Position numbers and translations under genes: made by a program. Shown here piece by piece: positions 9,001-18,556 of a DNA stretch of 64,000 nucleotides. This DNA is from Sphingomonas melonis (GTDB lineage Bacteria; Pseudomonadota; Alphaproteobacteria; Sphingomonadales; Sphingomonadaceae). Numbering within the stretch: position 1 is the stretch's first letter; each line of letters opens with the position of its first letter. The notes under the pieces were generated by a model. The model was given only the letters and a program-made list of their open reading frames with translations. It had not been told where the DNA came from and searched no databases. Location of the stretch: the NCBI RefSeq assembly GCF_013409985.1, contig NZ_JACCBY010000002.1, positions 558,001 to 622,000 of the forward strand, given 5' to 3'.

Positions 9001-9563
9001 GAAAAGGTATCGCGGCCGTTGAATTCCGAGCGCACGAAGTTGAGGCCGCGCACGCTGACCCCCGCGCCTTCGACCGAGAAATGGTCGGGATCGTTGGCAC
9101 CGGCGAAGCGGCTGATCGACACCCCGGGCACGCGCTGCAGTGCCTCGGTGACCGAGCGATCGGGAAGCGCGCCGATGTCCGTCGCCGTGATCGCGTCGAC
9201 GACGGTATCGGCGTTGCGCTTGATGTTCTGTGCATTGGCAAGGCTCTGGCGGATGCCGGTGACGACGATATCGGCGTCACCTGCCTCTGCGCCGGCATCG
9301 GTCTGCGCATCGGCGCTCGGCGTCGCGCTGACCGGCAATTGCGCTGCGGCGGTGCCGGTATTGGCGCTGGCCGGCGTTGCGGTGCCGGCGGTGCCGGGGC
9401 CGACCCGCGCACCGGTCGGCGACTGCGCCGGCTCCTGATCGGGCGTGGTTTGCGCCTGCGCAGCGCCGGCGAACGCCGCGACACACAAAGCGGTCGCGGA
9501 CGCGCCCCGCAACAGGCAGACAATAGAACGTGCAATACCGTTCGACGGCGCAAGATGGCGCAT
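6081..9563 (-). CDS. TonB-dependent receptor, polysaccharide-type
   Basis: An outer membrane TonB-dependent transporter of about 1160 residues. The signal peptide ends near AAQAQ (about residue 37), and a low-complexity Ala/Thr/Pro linker follows. The plug starts at DIVVTGIRQSL (about 98) and carries NADTVVDAITATDIGALPD and ALQRVPGVSISR, the signature of the TonB-Xanth-Caul subfamily. A long beta-barrel ends in the C-terminal Phe (FSFIVRGNF). I prefer the ATG at 9561-9563 because GGAGG lies six bases upstream; an ATG at 9578 is also in frame. Members of this subfamily usually import plant oligosaccharides. The adjoining GH42 and GH115 genes support hemicellulose uptake, though the substrate is inferred. 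It lies between two tRNA genes. Confidence 0.93.
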   Translation of the reverse strand: MRHLAPSNGIARSIVCLLRGASATALCVAAFAGAAQAQTTPDQEPAQSPTGARVGPGTAGTATPASANTGTAAAQLPVSATPSADAQTDAGAEAGDADIVVTGIRQSLANAQNIKRNADTVVDAITATDIGALPDRSVTEALQRVPGVSISRFAGANDPDHFSVEGAGVSVRGLNFVRSEFNGRDTFSAGIGGQAINFGDVPAELLGSVEVYKNATAELIEGGLAGTVNLNTRKPFDSSGFHMGVDAEANYGDFEKKWSPTGSILISNTWQTPLGKFGLLGDVSYSRIRSRADGVQVTNFQTRDNQLALAANSTTTTVCRNPLPGTGDTTTLPASGGSATSNAACGAAGTPGADGFLGPASLRYAPIGGQFRTQDFDRVRQGQAFSAQWQSNDEKTLLTAQFLRTHTTSRSDERTFETAPDLAEYSTYPLGCVQNGNGPASNGNATTRAECPTGTTTNYNYDSTGLFQSGYITQPGSGYRGACSGSVDCFVPTGGTQQSLARGQSYDENTVKDIGLNLKTQLSDHLSVNLDGDYTRAEHNNIDFRVFGSTFADSELDLSGDLPRVVPHKPTTLAGVGSAVNPALAGASDADYFRDPRVQFWRAAMDHFEQSSGREYAFKADFDYKFDEGSFLTHLKFGARYADRAQEVRYSTYNWGALSEVWSGTNPVSFAQSPANTSFYDFPNFFRGATPGPVGAYYYNGNMTDGYDATVGRFKQVSAAWAANGSTATPWAPAGERAGVVAGTRFLPSEIQQVSQQDKNLYAQLNFASPGPVIGNVRIAGNVGLRYVVSDISSAGSIGAPTRTQTGTDDPYGVRCVAVTTTQPDGTVTTNTPGGACRLGEAGYNTLRDFSTGITNAEVARNNYAYWLPSANLKLGLSRDVVLRFAASKVMTRPDLSNIRDFLTVGFDANGGQLTATAGNPYLKPATAWQFDATVEWYFGRVGQLSIDGFYKSIRNFFYQSLTNRTINSNGITQTVQVRGPANYEGTGKVKGVEVSYQQTFDFLPWIFNGLGANLNYSYIESAGLPNSFLNGGAPSGTSNITPGSLPLEGLSKHNANATVFYEKGPVSLRAAYNWRSKYLLTAADVIFPYTSIYQSAGGQLDASAFINVNKYVKIGVQGVNLANQVVKTEQAYISGSNATAPRSYFVNDRRFSFIVRGNF

Positions 9564-9642
9564 CGTGATCCTCCCCATACGGCAGCGCTTTCAGAGCGTC
9601 CGTCCGTGCAGGCGATCAGAGCAGAGCGGTCCGGCGCCGGCA

Positions 9643-9658
9643 ATGGTTGCGTTACCAT
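9643..9658. promoter_or_regulatory. LacI-type operator candidate upstream of TonB receptor
   Basis: ATGGTTGCGTTACCAT is an inverted repeat with ATGGT/ACCAT arms around a CG-containing centre, 80 bp upstream of the chosen receptor start. Its form resembles the TGGT-N6-ACCA sites of LacI-family regulators that control xylose/xylan genes in Caulobacter and Xanthomonas. No LacI gene is present in the window, so the regulator would act from elsewhere. Confidence 0.5.
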
Positions 9659-10084
9659 CCAGTCGCAATGTGCAACGCTTTGCCGAAGACTGCGATATTC
9701 TTGCCACTGTAGGGCATGATCCCTGTCGGACGCGGCCCTTAACAGTCTCCGCGCCTGTCGTGACCACCGATGGTTGTGAGCGCCACCACGCGCGCAACCC
9801 GCATTACGCAGTCGTCGTCGTGCTGGCGTCCTGTCGTCGCCCCTTGTCATGACGGAATGATCCCCGGGCCCGGAATCACTGCGCGCCTTCACCGCACCGC
9901 GCGGCCGCGGGAAGCGATCCGGCCGGCGCTACCTTGATCGAAATACCGATAGCCGCCAGGATCTCGTACGGACTATTCCGAGAGACCCGCCGCTAGGTTC
10001 CGCCGCTGGATCTATCAGATCATGCCGCGAACGACATGATCGCTTGCGTTACGAACGTCGCGTCGCCTAAGGGCGTTCGGGCGT
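9659..10084. other. intergenic region between TonB receptor and tRNA-Pro
   Basis: No convincing gene is seen. The region holds the receptor's upstream DNA, a weaker TGGT...ACCA arrangement with wrong spacing (9771-9788), and a short inverted repeat ATCATG...CATGAT near 10017-10038, just before the tRNA. The open frames here lack ribosome sites and family features. Confidence 0.5.
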
Positions 10085-10161
<77 letters not shown>

Positions 10162-10243
10162 CGTCCAGCTTCAGCCGCCTGTAGAACCAGCGCGAGGGCG
10201 ATCATCTCGCCCCCGCCCATGCGATGACACGCCGTCCCCAGCC

Positions 10244-12325
10244 TCAGCGGCCACCGGTCTCCTCGACGATCGCGACATCCCACGGCGCCAGGTCGATCGG
10301 CGCGCCGCGCGTGATCTTGCGGTCGTGGAGCAGTTCGGTGCCGTCGGCGGGCGCAGCCAGCTGTTGCGGCGCCGCGGAATAGTTGAAGACATAGCGCACC
10401 GGATGGCCATTCTTCAGCCGGCCGCCGCGCACGATGATCGGAAAGCGCACGCCTGCGACGCTCGGCGTCACCCCTGCCCGCTCGACCTCGGCGGCGACGA
10501 TCTTCTCGACCAGCGCGTCGCTCGGCATGAAGCCGATATAGCTCACTTCGCCCCTGCCCCAGGTGTTGCGCGTCATCGCCGCGCTCGCCGGCCAGGACGG
10601 ATGTTTGTAGCGCGCGACGACCTTGGCGGTGGTCGGCGTCAGCATCTCCATCCACCAGCGCGCCTGATTGTCGCGCTCGCCGACGCCGAACGGATCGCCG
10701 TCGAGCGATACGCCCTCCGGAATGGTGAATTGCTGGTAGGTGACGCCGGCCGCCTCGGCGATCGCGCCGGGCTGGGCGGCGTAGCGGACCTTGGTATTCT
10801 CGTCCGAAAAGCCGCTCTTGAACGTGTAGAGCAGGTGGCCGCCGCGCTTGGCGTAATCGTTGAGCCTCGCGATCTCAGCATCGCTCGCCGCGTAGAGCGC
10901 GGGCACGACGATCAGCTTGTAATCGTCGAGCCTCGCGGTCGAATCCGGCGACAGGATATCGGCCTCGACGTTCATCCGGTACAGCGCATCGTAGAAGGGC
11001 CGCAGCACCTGATTGTAATCGACGCCGCTCGGCTTGAACGAATCGAAGGCACTCAGCGCGGTGTTGCTGACATAGACCGCGACCTGGTTGCGCTTGGTCA
11101 TGCCCGCCAGTTTCGGCCCGATCCGCTTGAGATCGGCGCCGACCGTTTTCGCCTCGGCATAGACGGCATTGGGCTGATAATCCTGCGACAGCAGGCCGCG
11201 CCAATAGGTCTCGATCGCGTTGGCGGTGGTCGCCCAATGCCAATATTCGACCATCTGCGCGCCCGAAGCGAGGTGGCTGAACGCCTGCAGCCGCAATTGC
11301 CCCGGGTAAGGCGTCCAATTGGGAAAGCCCTGCGCCTCGGTTTCGAGCACGAGATAATTCTGGCCGTTGCGCATCGAGCGCGTGACGTCGCCGCCAAAGG
11401 CGATCTCGGCGCCGGTGAGCTTGTCCTGGCTGGGATGATAGATGTCGATCCCGGCGATATCGAGCGGACGCGCCGCCTTCCAGTGATCGACCTCGGGCTG
11501 GATGCCGTAGCTATGCCCCTTCCAGCCGAGATCGAAATTCTGCGTCATGAACTGGCCGGGACGGGCATGGGCGCGGACCAGCTTCGCCTGCCATGTCAAG
11601 AAATCGGTCACCAGGCTGCGCTGGAAGGCGGCGAAGGCGTTGGACAGGCTCGCGTTGATCGAGCCGTTGACCGAGGGGAAATCCTCCCAGCGGTTGATCC
11701 GGTTGCTCCAGTAATCGAGGCCATAGGCCTTGTTCATCGCATCGAGGCTGGGCCATTTGGCCTTCATCGTCTCGACGAAGGCGGCCTGCACGTTGGGACC
11801 GCTGGTGTCATAGGCCTTGGTCTCGCTGTCGAGTTGATAGCCGATGACCGCGGGGTGGTCCCTCACATGATCGACCAGCGCGACGATCACGCGCTCGGCG
11901 GCGGCGCGGTAATCGGGATCGGTGATGTCCATATTCTGCCGCCTGCCATATTCGGCGCGCCCCTGCGGCGTGACGACCAGCACATTGGGGTGCTGTTTCG
12001 CCAGCCAGGTCGGCACCGCATAGGTCGGCGTGCCGACGATCACCTTGATGCCCTGCCGGTGCATCGCCGCGAGCATCCGGTCGACATGGCTGAAGTCGAA
12101 CACGCCCGGCTGGCGTTCCAGCGTTCCCCAGGTCGATTCGGCGATCCGCACGACGGTGATTCCCGCCGCCTTCATCAGCCTCGCGTCTTCGTCCACCCGG
12201 TCGACCGGCGTATATTCGTCATAATAAGCAACGCCGTAGAGGATCGTGTCGGGCAGCTGCGCCTGTGCCGATACCGATGCCAGCAGCATCGCCGGCAGCC
12301 CCAGAATCCATCGTCCCACCCGCAT
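10244..12325 (-). CDS. secreted GH42 beta-galactosidase family enzyme
   Basis: A 693-residue glycoside hydrolase of family 42. An N-terminal signal peptide ends near SAQAQ (about residue 23). The TIM-barrel domain starts with GVAYYDEY and RIAESTWGTLER. The likely acid/base Glu is in GYQLDSE and the nucleophile is probably in LVLETEAQGF. A trimerisation-like middle domain (YKLIVVPALYAAS, GGHLLYTF) and a C-terminal beta domain follow. GH42 enzymes release galactose or, in some members, alpha-L-arabinopyranose. Export to the periplasm and proximity to a TonB receptor and GH115 fit trimming of imported side chains. A purine-rich GGGGGAAG precedes the ATG. Confidence 0.9.
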   Translation of the reverse strand: MRVGRWILGLPAMLLASVSAQAQLPDTILYGVAYYDEYTPVDRVDEDARLMKAAGITVVRIAESTWGTLERQPGVFDFSHVDRMLAAMHRQGIKVIVGTPTYAVPTWLAKQHPNVLVVTPQGRAEYGRRQNMDITDPDYRAAAERVIVALVDHVRDHPAVIGYQLDSETKAYDTSGPNVQAAFVETMKAKWPSLDAMNKAYGLDYWSNRINRWEDFPSVNGSINASLSNAFAAFQRSLVTDFLTWQAKLVRAHARPGQFMTQNFDLGWKGHSYGIQPEVDHWKAARPLDIAGIDIYHPSQDKLTGAEIAFGGDVTRSMRNGQNYLVLETEAQGFPNWTPYPGQLRLQAFSHLASGAQMVEYWHWATTANAIETYWRGLLSQDYQPNAVYAEAKTVGADLKRIGPKLAGMTKRNQVAVYVSNTALSAFDSFKPSGVDYNQVLRPFYDALYRMNVEADILSPDSTARLDDYKLIVVPALYAASDAEIARLNDYAKRGGHLLYTFKSGFSDENTKVRYAAQPGAIAEAAGVTYQQFTIPEGVSLDGDPFGVGERDNQARWWMEMLTPTTAKVVARYKHPSWPASAAMTRNTWGRGEVSYIGFMPSDALVEKIVAAEVERAGVTPSVAGVRFPIIVRGGRLKNGHPVRYVFNYSAAPQQLAAPADGTELLHDRKITRGAPIDLAPWDVAIVEETGGR

Positions 12326-12707
12326 CGTCTTCCCCCTTTTGTCCGACTATATCGGCTTTCCTGAGGCTCGCAATCAGCCTCCGCGCGGTCGGCAGCGACG
12401 CGCGGCAGAGGCGATGTCGCACGTTTCGTGCGAAATTTTGAATGAAACGAAGGGCGTGGAGCGTGGTCGCTGATCCAATCCGCGATGATCGGCGCCGTCC
12501 CACTTTTCAGACAATCACTTTAAGTCCCTATTTTAACATCGCAAATGCTGACGTACGCAGGCAAAGCCAGACGGACGGTTCGCAACTCGCACCGCGCCGG
12601 GCCTTTCAGGCGGCCAAAAAGCGACGGCCGTATCGGGCAGTCGCTCGGCGGCACCGGAATCCACGATGCGAAGCGCCGGGGTCCCAGCGCTGTCGGAGTA
12701 TTGAACG
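12326..12707. promoter_or_regulatory. divergent promoter region between GH42 and GH115 with inverted repeats
   Basis: The 382-bp region between the two hydrolase genes contains no gene. It holds a 17-bp element, TCGCACG-TTT-CGTGCGA (12417-12433), overlapping a longer pair CGTTTC (12422-12427) and GAAACG (12444-12449). An AT-richer stretch (12500-12545), a likely promoter zone for the GH115 gene, follows. The symmetry suggests an operator controlling one or both genes; no regulator is encoded beside it. Confidence 0.45.
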
Positions 12708-15638
12708 ATGATGAACAGACGCACGATGATGAGCGGCGTGATCGCCGCGGGCCTGATGACCTCGCCGCTCGCCGCCGCGGTTCACGCCGACCGGCGTCGC
12801 AAGGGCTTCGACATCACCTTGCCCGACGGCGCGGTGGTCCCGGTCTGCGTCGATGCGCAGGATCTGCCCGGCGTCCGGCGTGCGGCGGCGGATCTCGCCG
12901 CGGATATCGGCCGCGTCACCGGCGTCGCCGCGACGGTGCTGAATGGCGGCTCCGGCACGTCTGGCCGGGCGATCATCGTCGGGACGATCGGCCACAGCCC
13001 GTTGATCGACGGCCTCGTCGCCGCCGGCAAGCTGGATGTCGCCACGATCCGGGGCCAATGGGAATCCTTCGTCGTGCAGACGATCGCCAATCCCATGCCC
13101 GGCGTCGCCGAAGCGCTGGTCATCGCCGGCAGCGACAAGCGCGGCGCGATCTACGGCATCTACGATCTGTCGCGGATGATCGGCGTATCGCCCTGGTATT
13201 GGTGGGCCGACGTTCCTGTCACCCAGCAGAGCCATCTCAGCGTCGCCCGCGGCCGCTACGTCCAGGCCTCGCCCGCGGTGAAATACCGCGGCATCTTCCT
13301 CAATGACGAAGCGCCGTGCCTGTCCGGTTGGACCACCGAGAAGTTCGGCGGCATGAACGCCGCCTTCTACGGGCGGCTGTTCGAATTGCTGCTGCGGCTG
13401 CGCGCCAATTACCTGTGGCCGGCGATGTGGAACAACGCCTTTGCGGTCGACGACCCCGCCAATGCGCCGCTGGCGGACGAATATGGCATCGTCATGGGGA
13501 CCTCGCATCACGAGCCGATGATGCGCGCGCACAAGGAATGGACCGACCATCGCCGCGACTATGGCAATGGCCAGTGGAACTACGCCACCAATCGCGAGGG
13601 CGTGGCGCGCTTCTTCCGCGAGGGGATGGAGCGCAGCCGCGGCAAGGAGGTGGTCGTCACCATCGGCATGCGCGGCGACGGCGACGTCGCGCTCGAGAGT
13701 ACCGGCGACCTGCAATCCGACGTGCGCCTGCTGGAGACGGTGATCACCGACCAGCGCCGGATCATCGCCGAGGGCATGGGCCGCCCGGCCGAGCAGGTGC
13801 CGCAGGTGTGGGTGCTGTTCACCGAAGTCTATAAATATTACGACGCCGGGCTGAAGCTGCCCGACGACGTGACGCTGATGTTCGCCGACGACAATGTCGG
13901 CAATCTGCGTCGCCTGCCATTGCCCTCGGAACGCGGCCGTCGCGGCGGTTTCGGCATCTATTTCCATATGGATATGCATGGCGGGCCGTTCGCCTACCAA
14001 TGGATCAACTCCAATCCGCTGCCCAAGATCTGGGAGCAGATGAACCTTGCCAATCAATATGGCGCCAACGAGATGTGGATCGCCAATGTCGGCGATCTCA
14101 AGCCGCTCGAGCTGCCGGTCGAATTCTTCCTGGCGATGGCGTGGAACCCGCAGGACGTCGCCAAGGACAAGATCGCCGACTGGACCCGGGCTTGGGCCGA
14201 GCGCCAGTTCGGCAAGGAGCATGCCGCCGAGATCGCCGATCTCGCCGCGCGCTACGCCAAATACAATGCGCAGCCCAAGCCAGAGCAATTACGCCCCGAC
14301 ACCTACAGCCTCGAACATTACCGCGAGGCCGAACGGGTCAGCGATGCGTGGAGCGACCTCATCCGGCGCGCCGATGCGGTCAACGCCGCGCTGCGCCCGG
14401 AGCAGCGCGACGCCTTCTACCAACTGGTCCTGTATCCGGTGCGCGCCTGCGCCAACACCGCGCTGATGTATATCGCCGCGGCCCGGAACGCGCGCTTCGG
14501 CGAGCAGGCGCGCGCCAGCACCAAGGCCGAGGCGGAGGAAGTGCGGCGGCGCTTCCTCTACGACCACGCGCTGCGCGACACCTACAATCACGTCATGGCT
14601 GGCGGCAAATGGAACCACATGATGGACCAGACGCATATCGGCTATTTCGACTGGTACCCCCCCGAGCAGGACATCATGCCGCCGGTCACCGAACTGGACC
14701 TGAGCGGCGAGACGGGCTTCGGCGTCGCCATCGACGGCGATCGACGCTCGTGGCCAGGCTATTACCTGCCGCCGACGCTGCCGACGCTCGACAGCGTGAC
14801 ACGGCGGCCGACGTGGATCGAAGTGTATCCGCGCGGCAGCGCACCGGCCCCCACCACCATTACCGCGGATCAGCCATGGATCACGCTCCGCGAGGACAAG
14901 GCGTTCAGCATCTCGCCGCGCGACCGGCGCTTCTGGGTGGACGTCGACTGGGCACGGGCGCCAGTCGGCCGCACAGCGGCAACGATCACGATCAAGGGGC
15001 AAGGCCAGAGCCAGGGCCAGGGCGAAGGCAAGAGCGTCACCGTCCGCCTGACCGCGCTGCGCGCGACGCCACAGCAGGAGCGCGAGGCGCGTGGCGCCTT
15101 CGGCGGGCTGGCGGGCGCCTTCTCGATCCCGGTCACCGCCTTCACCCAGTCGACCGCGGTCAACGGCGTACGCTGGGAGCCGATCCCCGATTTCGGGCGG
15201 GTTGCGGCGGCGATGTCGGTCTTTCCGGTCGACGCACCATCCTTCGCCGATCCGACCCGCTCGCCGCAGCTCGAATATCCCGTCTATTTCGCCACATCGG
15301 GCGAGTACCGCCTCGACCTCGTGACCGGGCCGACGCTGGAGGTGATTCCCGGCCGCAAGCTGAGCGTCGCCGTCGGGCTCGATGATCAGGCGCCCAAGAT
15401 CCAGACCGTCTTCACGCCGGAGAATGCCGCGGCGCAGGACTTCCTCGGCGCGCAACATGCCGTCAACACCGCGAACAACGCCCGGACGATGCGCTTCACG
15501 CTGCGCGTCGATCGGCCGGGCCGGCACGTGTTGAAGATCGCGATGATCGACCCGACGATCGTGCTGCAGACCATCGCCATCTCCAACGGCAAGCCGGACA
15601 CGAGCTATTTCGGCCCGCCAGCGGCGGACCGAATTTGA
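12708..15638 (+). CDS. GH115 xylan alpha-1,2-glucuronidase
   Basis: A 976-residue secreted glycoside hydrolase family 115 enzyme, which removes (4-O-methyl)glucuronic acid side chains from glucuronoxylan. The N-terminus has a hydrophobic signal sequence (MMSGVIAAGLMTSPLAAAV). The N-terminal domain carries IVGTIGHSPL and GAIYGIYDLSRMIGVSPWYWW, then the catalytic barrel with GTSHHEPMMR, MFADDNVGNLRRLP and FHMDMHGGPFAYQWI. A helical domain and C-terminal beta domains with PGRHVLKI follow. Full length for the family. GGAG lies nine bases upstream of the ATG at 12708; 12711 is a second possible start. With the TonB receptor and GH42 it suggests a small xylan-use locus, although no xylanase or xylose pathway gene is present here. 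Confidence 0.92.
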   Translation: MMNRRTMMSGVIAAGLMTSPLAAAVHADRRRKGFDITLPDGAVVPVCVDAQDLPGVRRAAADLAADIGRVTGVAATVLNGGSGTSGRAIIVGTIGHSPLIDGLVAAGKLDVATIRGQWESFVVQTIANPMPGVAEALVIAGSDKRGAIYGIYDLSRMIGVSPWYWWADVPVTQQSHLSVARGRYVQASPAVKYRGIFLNDEAPCLSGWTTEKFGGMNAAFYGRLFELLLRLRANYLWPAMWNNAFAVDDPANAPLADEYGIVMGTSHHEPMMRAHKEWTDHRRDYGNGQWNYATNREGVARFFREGMERSRGKEVVVTIGMRGDGDVALESTGDLQSDVRLLETVITDQRRIIAEGMGRPAEQVPQVWVLFTEVYKYYDAGLKLPDDVTLMFADDNVGNLRRLPLPSERGRRGGFGIYFHMDMHGGPFAYQWINSNPLPKIWEQMNLANQYGANEMWIANVGDLKPLELPVEFFLAMAWNPQDVAKDKIADWTRAWAERQFGKEHAAEIADLAARYAKYNAQPKPEQLRPDTYSLEHYREAERVSDAWSDLIRRADAVNAALRPEQRDAFYQLVLYPVRACANTALMYIAAARNARFGEQARASTKAEAEEVRRRFLYDHALRDTYNHVMAGGKWNHMMDQTHIGYFDWYPPEQDIMPPVTELDLSGETGFGVAIDGDRRSWPGYYLPPTLPTLDSVTRRPTWIEVYPRGSAPAPTTITADQPWITLREDKAFSISPRDRRFWVDVDWARAPVGRTAATITIKGQGQSQGQGEGKSVTVRLTALRATPQQEREARGAFGGLAGAFSIPVTAFTQSTAVNGVRWEPIPDFGRVAAAMSVFPVDAPSFADPTRSPQLEYPVYFATSGEYRLDLVTGPTLEVIPGRKLSVAVGLDDQAPKIQTVFTPENAAAQDFLGAQHAVNTANNARTMRFTLRVDRPGRHVLKIAMIDPTIVLQTIAISNGKPDTSYFGPPAADRI

Positions 15639-15810
15639 CGGTCGGGCAGGCTCTTGATGTCCGGGGTTGAGGACGGCCTGCCCTACGCCGCAGTGGCAAG
15701 GGGCCGGTGAGCCGCGGTGGTGCTCGCCGACCGCGCCTACGCCGCCGATTGGTTGCTCAGGCTCTCGCGAGGCGCGGCACCATCGCCTGCATCGCCTCGC
15801 GAATCTGCCC

Positions 15811-18465
15811 CTAACCCAGACGCGCCAGTGCCGCGGACAGCCGTTCGGCCTCGGCCGCCTTGTCGGCGTGGTCGGCCTTGGCCTTTTCGACCGCTTCCGG
15901 CTTGGCACGCTCGACGAAGCTCGGATTGCCGAGCCGTCCTGCCAGCGCGTCGCGCTCCTTGGTGGCCGCCGCGATCGCCTTGGCGAGGCGTCCGCGCTCG
16001 GCGTCGAGGTCGATGACGCCCTCCAGCGGCAACACGAAGGTCGCCTCGTCGACCACCACCTGCGCCGCACCGCCGGCAACGTCGCCGTCCGTCCGCTCGA
16101 CGCGGGCGAGCCGCGCCAGCACCGCCGCCTGCCGCGCCAGCCGCGCCTCGGTGGCCTCACCCGCATCGCGCACGTGCAGCGGCAGCCGCACGCTTGGCGG
16201 CACGTTGAGCTCGGTCCGCGCTGCGCGGATCTCGCCGACCAGCCGGATCAGCCAGTCGACCTCCTGCTCGGCGGCGGGATCGAGGCTGCGCGCGTCCGCC
16301 ATCGGCCAGTGCGCGACGATGATGTCGTGCGTCCGCGGCGCCATCGCATGCCACAGCTCCTCGGTGATGAACGGCATGAACGGATGGAGCAGCACCAGGA
16401 TCTGGTCGAACACCCAGCCCGCAACGGCCTTGGTCTCCGCGTCGATCGCGCCCTTGATCAGCTCGAGGTACCAATCGCAGAAGCGGCTCCACACGAACTG
16501 GTAGATTGCGTTCGCCGCGCCGTCGAAGCGATGGTCAGCGAGCGCGAGATCGACCGCCTGGACCGTCCGCACCGTCTCGGCGATGATCCACTTGTTGACC
16601 GCCAGCGTCGCCGCGGGCGCCTCCAGCGTCGTCGCGCCGCCGATGCCGTTCGCCTGCGCGAAGCGTGCCGCGTTCCACAGCTTGGTCGCGAAGTTGCGAT
16701 AGCCCTCGACGCGCTTCTCATCCATCTTGATGTCGCGGCCCTGGCTTTCCATCGCCGCCATGAAGAAGCGCAATGCGTCGGCGCCGTATGTGTCGATCAG
16801 CCCGAGCGGATCGACGGTGTTGCCCTTCGACTTCGACATCTTGGCGCCATCGGCGGCGCGGACGAGTCCGTGCAGGTACAAGGTCTTGAACGGCACTTGC
16901 TGCATGAAGTGCATGCCCTGCATCATCATCCGCGCATCCCAGAAGAACAGGATGTCGAAGCCGGAGATCAGCACATCATTGGGATAACGCCCGCCGAGCG
17001 TCGGGTCGTCGTTCTCCGGCCAGCCGAGCGTCGCGAACGGCCACAAGGCGGAGGAGAACCAGGTGTCGAGCACGTCGGGATCGCGGGTCAGCGTTACGCC
17101 CGCCCCGGCCTGCGCCTGTGCCGCCTCCTCGGTCTCGGCAACATAGGCGTTGCCGTCGGCGTCGAACCATGCCGGGATCTGATGCCCCCACCAGAGCTGG
17201 CGCGAGACGCACCACGGCTGGATATTGTCCATCCAGTTGAAGAAGGTCTTCTCCCAGCTCTTCGGCACCATCGTGATCGCGCCGGACTTCACCGCCTCGA
17301 TCGGGCGCTGCGCCAGCGTCTTGGCGTCGACATACCATTGGTCGGTCAGCCACGGCTCGATCACCACGCCGGACCGGTCGCCGTACGGCGTCTGGATCGT
17401 GCGCGGTTCGGCGTCATGCTCGACGCCCTCCTTGTCGACGTGCGGGATCAGCACGCCCTCGGTCTTCAGCCGCTCGACGATCGCCGCGCGCGCGGCGAAC
17501 CGGTCGAGCCCGATCAGCTCGGCGGGGATCAGCCCGTCGGCGGTCTGGCAGACCTGTGCCTTGGCATCGAGCATGTTGAGCATGTCGCGCGCCTCGATCC
17601 CGGCGCGGCGGCCGACTTCGAAGTCGTTGAAGTCATGCCCCGGCGTGATCTTGACCGCGCCCGAGCCCAGTTGCGGATCGGCATGCTCGTCGGCGACGAT
17701 CGGGATCAGCCGGCCGGTGATCGGCAGCCGGACCTGCTTCCCAATGAGCGCGGTGTAGCGCGCATCCTCGGGGTTCACCGCCACCGCCATGTCAGCAAGC
17801 ATCGTCTCGGGTCGCGTCGTCGCCACCTCGATGAAGCCCGAGCCGTCGGCGAGCGGGTAGCGCAGATGCCAGAACTTGCCCGCGACCTCCTTGGTCTCGA
17901 CCTCGAGGTCGCTGATCGCGGTGCCGAGGCCGGGATCCCAGTTGACCAGCCGCTTGTCGCGGTAGAGCAGCCCCTGTCTGTGCAGTTCGACGAACACCTT
18001 GAGCACGGCTTTCGAGAAGCCCTCGTCCATCGTGAACCGCTCGTTGGCCCAGTCCATCGAACAGCCGAGCCGGCGCAGCTGGCGGGTGATCTCACCGCCG
18101 CTGGTCCGTTTCCAGTCCCAGACCTTGGCGACGAAATCCTCGCGGCTGAGGTCGGTGCGCTTCTCGCCCCTGGCGGCCATCTGCCGTTCGACCACCATCT
18201 GCGTGGCGATGCCGGCATGATCGGTGCCGACCACCCATAGCGCGTCCTTGCCCTTGAGCCGCGCATGCCGCGTCAGGATGTCCTGCAACGTATTGTCGAG
18301 CGCATGGCCGATGTGGAGCGAGCCGGTGACGTTGGGCGGCGGATTGACGATCGTCCACGGCTCGGCATGCGGCCGGTCGGGGCGGAACAGGCCGTTCGCC
18401 TCCCAATGCTGATACCAGCGGGTCTCGATGGCGGCGGGGTCGAAGGTCTTGGGAAGCTCGGTCAT
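15811..18465 (-). CDS. valS: valyl-tRNA synthetase
   Basis: An 884-residue class I aminoacyl-tRNA synthetase that charges tRNA-Val. The HIGH motif appears as [10 protein letters not shown] (about residue 51) and KMSKS is intact in [16 protein letters not shown]. The large CP1 editing domain contains [19 protein letters not shown]. The anticodon-binding helical domain and the C-terminal coiled-coil arm ([18 protein letters not shown]) are present. Full length. It follows the S9 peptidase on the same strand across a perfect hairpin, so it is probably transcribed separately. Confidence 0.97.
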   Translation of the reverse strand: MTELPKTFDPAAIETRWYQHWEANGLFRPDRPHAEPWTIVNPPPNVTGSLHIGHALDNTLQDILTRHARLKGKDALWVVGTDHAGIATQMVVERQMAARGEKRTDLSREDFVAKVWDWKRTSGGEITRQLRRLGCSMDWANERFTMDEGFSKAVLKVFVELHRQGLLYRDKRLVNWDPGLGTAISDLEVETKEVAGKFWHLRYPLADGSGFIEVATTRPETMLADMAVAVNPEDARYTALIGKQVRLPITGRLIPIVADEHADPQLGSGAVKITPGHDFNDFEVGRRAGIEARDMLNMLDAKAQVCQTADGLIPAELIGLDRFAARAAIVERLKTEGVLIPHVDKEGVEHDAEPRTIQTPYGDRSGVVIEPWLTDQWYVDAKTLAQRPIEAVKSGAITMVPKSWEKTFFNWMDNIQPWCVSRQLWWGHQIPAWFDADGNAYVAETEEAAQAQAGAGVTLTRDPDVLDTWFSSALWPFATLGWPENDDPTLGGRYPNDVLISGFDILFFWDARMMMQGMHFMQQVPFKTLYLHGLVRAADGAKMSKSKGNTVDPLGLIDTYGADALRFFMAAMESQGRDIKMDEKRVEGYRNFATKLWNAARFAQANGIGGATTLEAPAATLAVNKWIIAETVRTVQAVDLALADHRFDGAANAIYQFVWSRFCDWYLELIKGAIDAETKAVAGWVFDQILVLLHPFMPFITEELWHAMAPRTHDIIVAHWPMADARSLDPAAEQEVDWLIRLVGEIRAARTELNVPPSVRLPLHVRDAGEATEARLARQAAVLARLARVERTDGDVAGGAAQVVVDEATFVLPLEGVIDLDAERGRLAKAIAAATKERDALAGRLGNPSFVERAKPEAVEKAKADHADKAAEAERLSAALARLG

Positions 18466-18477
18466 GCCCGCGCTTTA

Positions 18478-18510
18478 GACGGGGAGGAGGCGGTTCGTCA
18501 CCTCCCCGTC
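18478..18510. terminator. perfect 10-bp hairpin between S9 peptidase and valS
   Basis: GACGGGGAGG (18478-18487) pairs with CCTCCCCGTC (18501-18510) around a 13-nt loop. It lies immediately upstream of the valS ATG and downstream of the S9 peptidase stop. There is no T-run; a role as transcript end or valS leader hairpin is possible. Confidence 0.5.
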
Positions 18511-18543
18511 TGCAGGCCCGTCTGCAGGCCCGTCTGCAGGCGC
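18508..18543. repeat. three tandem 12-bp units
   Basis: GTCTGCAGGCCC occurs twice and is followed by GTCTGCAGGCGC, without gaps (18508-18519, 18520-18531, 18532-18543), in the short space between the S9 peptidase and valS. Each unit contains a PstI-like CTGCAG palindrome. The first overlaps the hairpin arm. It could vary in copy number between strains. Confidence 0.85.
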
Positions 18544-18556
18544 GCCTGCGCGGCCG

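Noticed and set aside
8070..9719. Long plus-strand frame across the TonB receptor
   Set aside because: It has Arg/Ala-rich shadow composition, no family motif, and lies opposite a clear receptor gene.
9771..9788. Second TGGT...ACCA operator in the receptor upstream region
   Set aside because: The spacing is ten instead of six bases and the centre is not symmetrical.
18508..18543. Tandem repeats as a small CRISPR array
   Set aside because: Units are 12 bp, directly adjacent and have no spacers; no cas genes are present.
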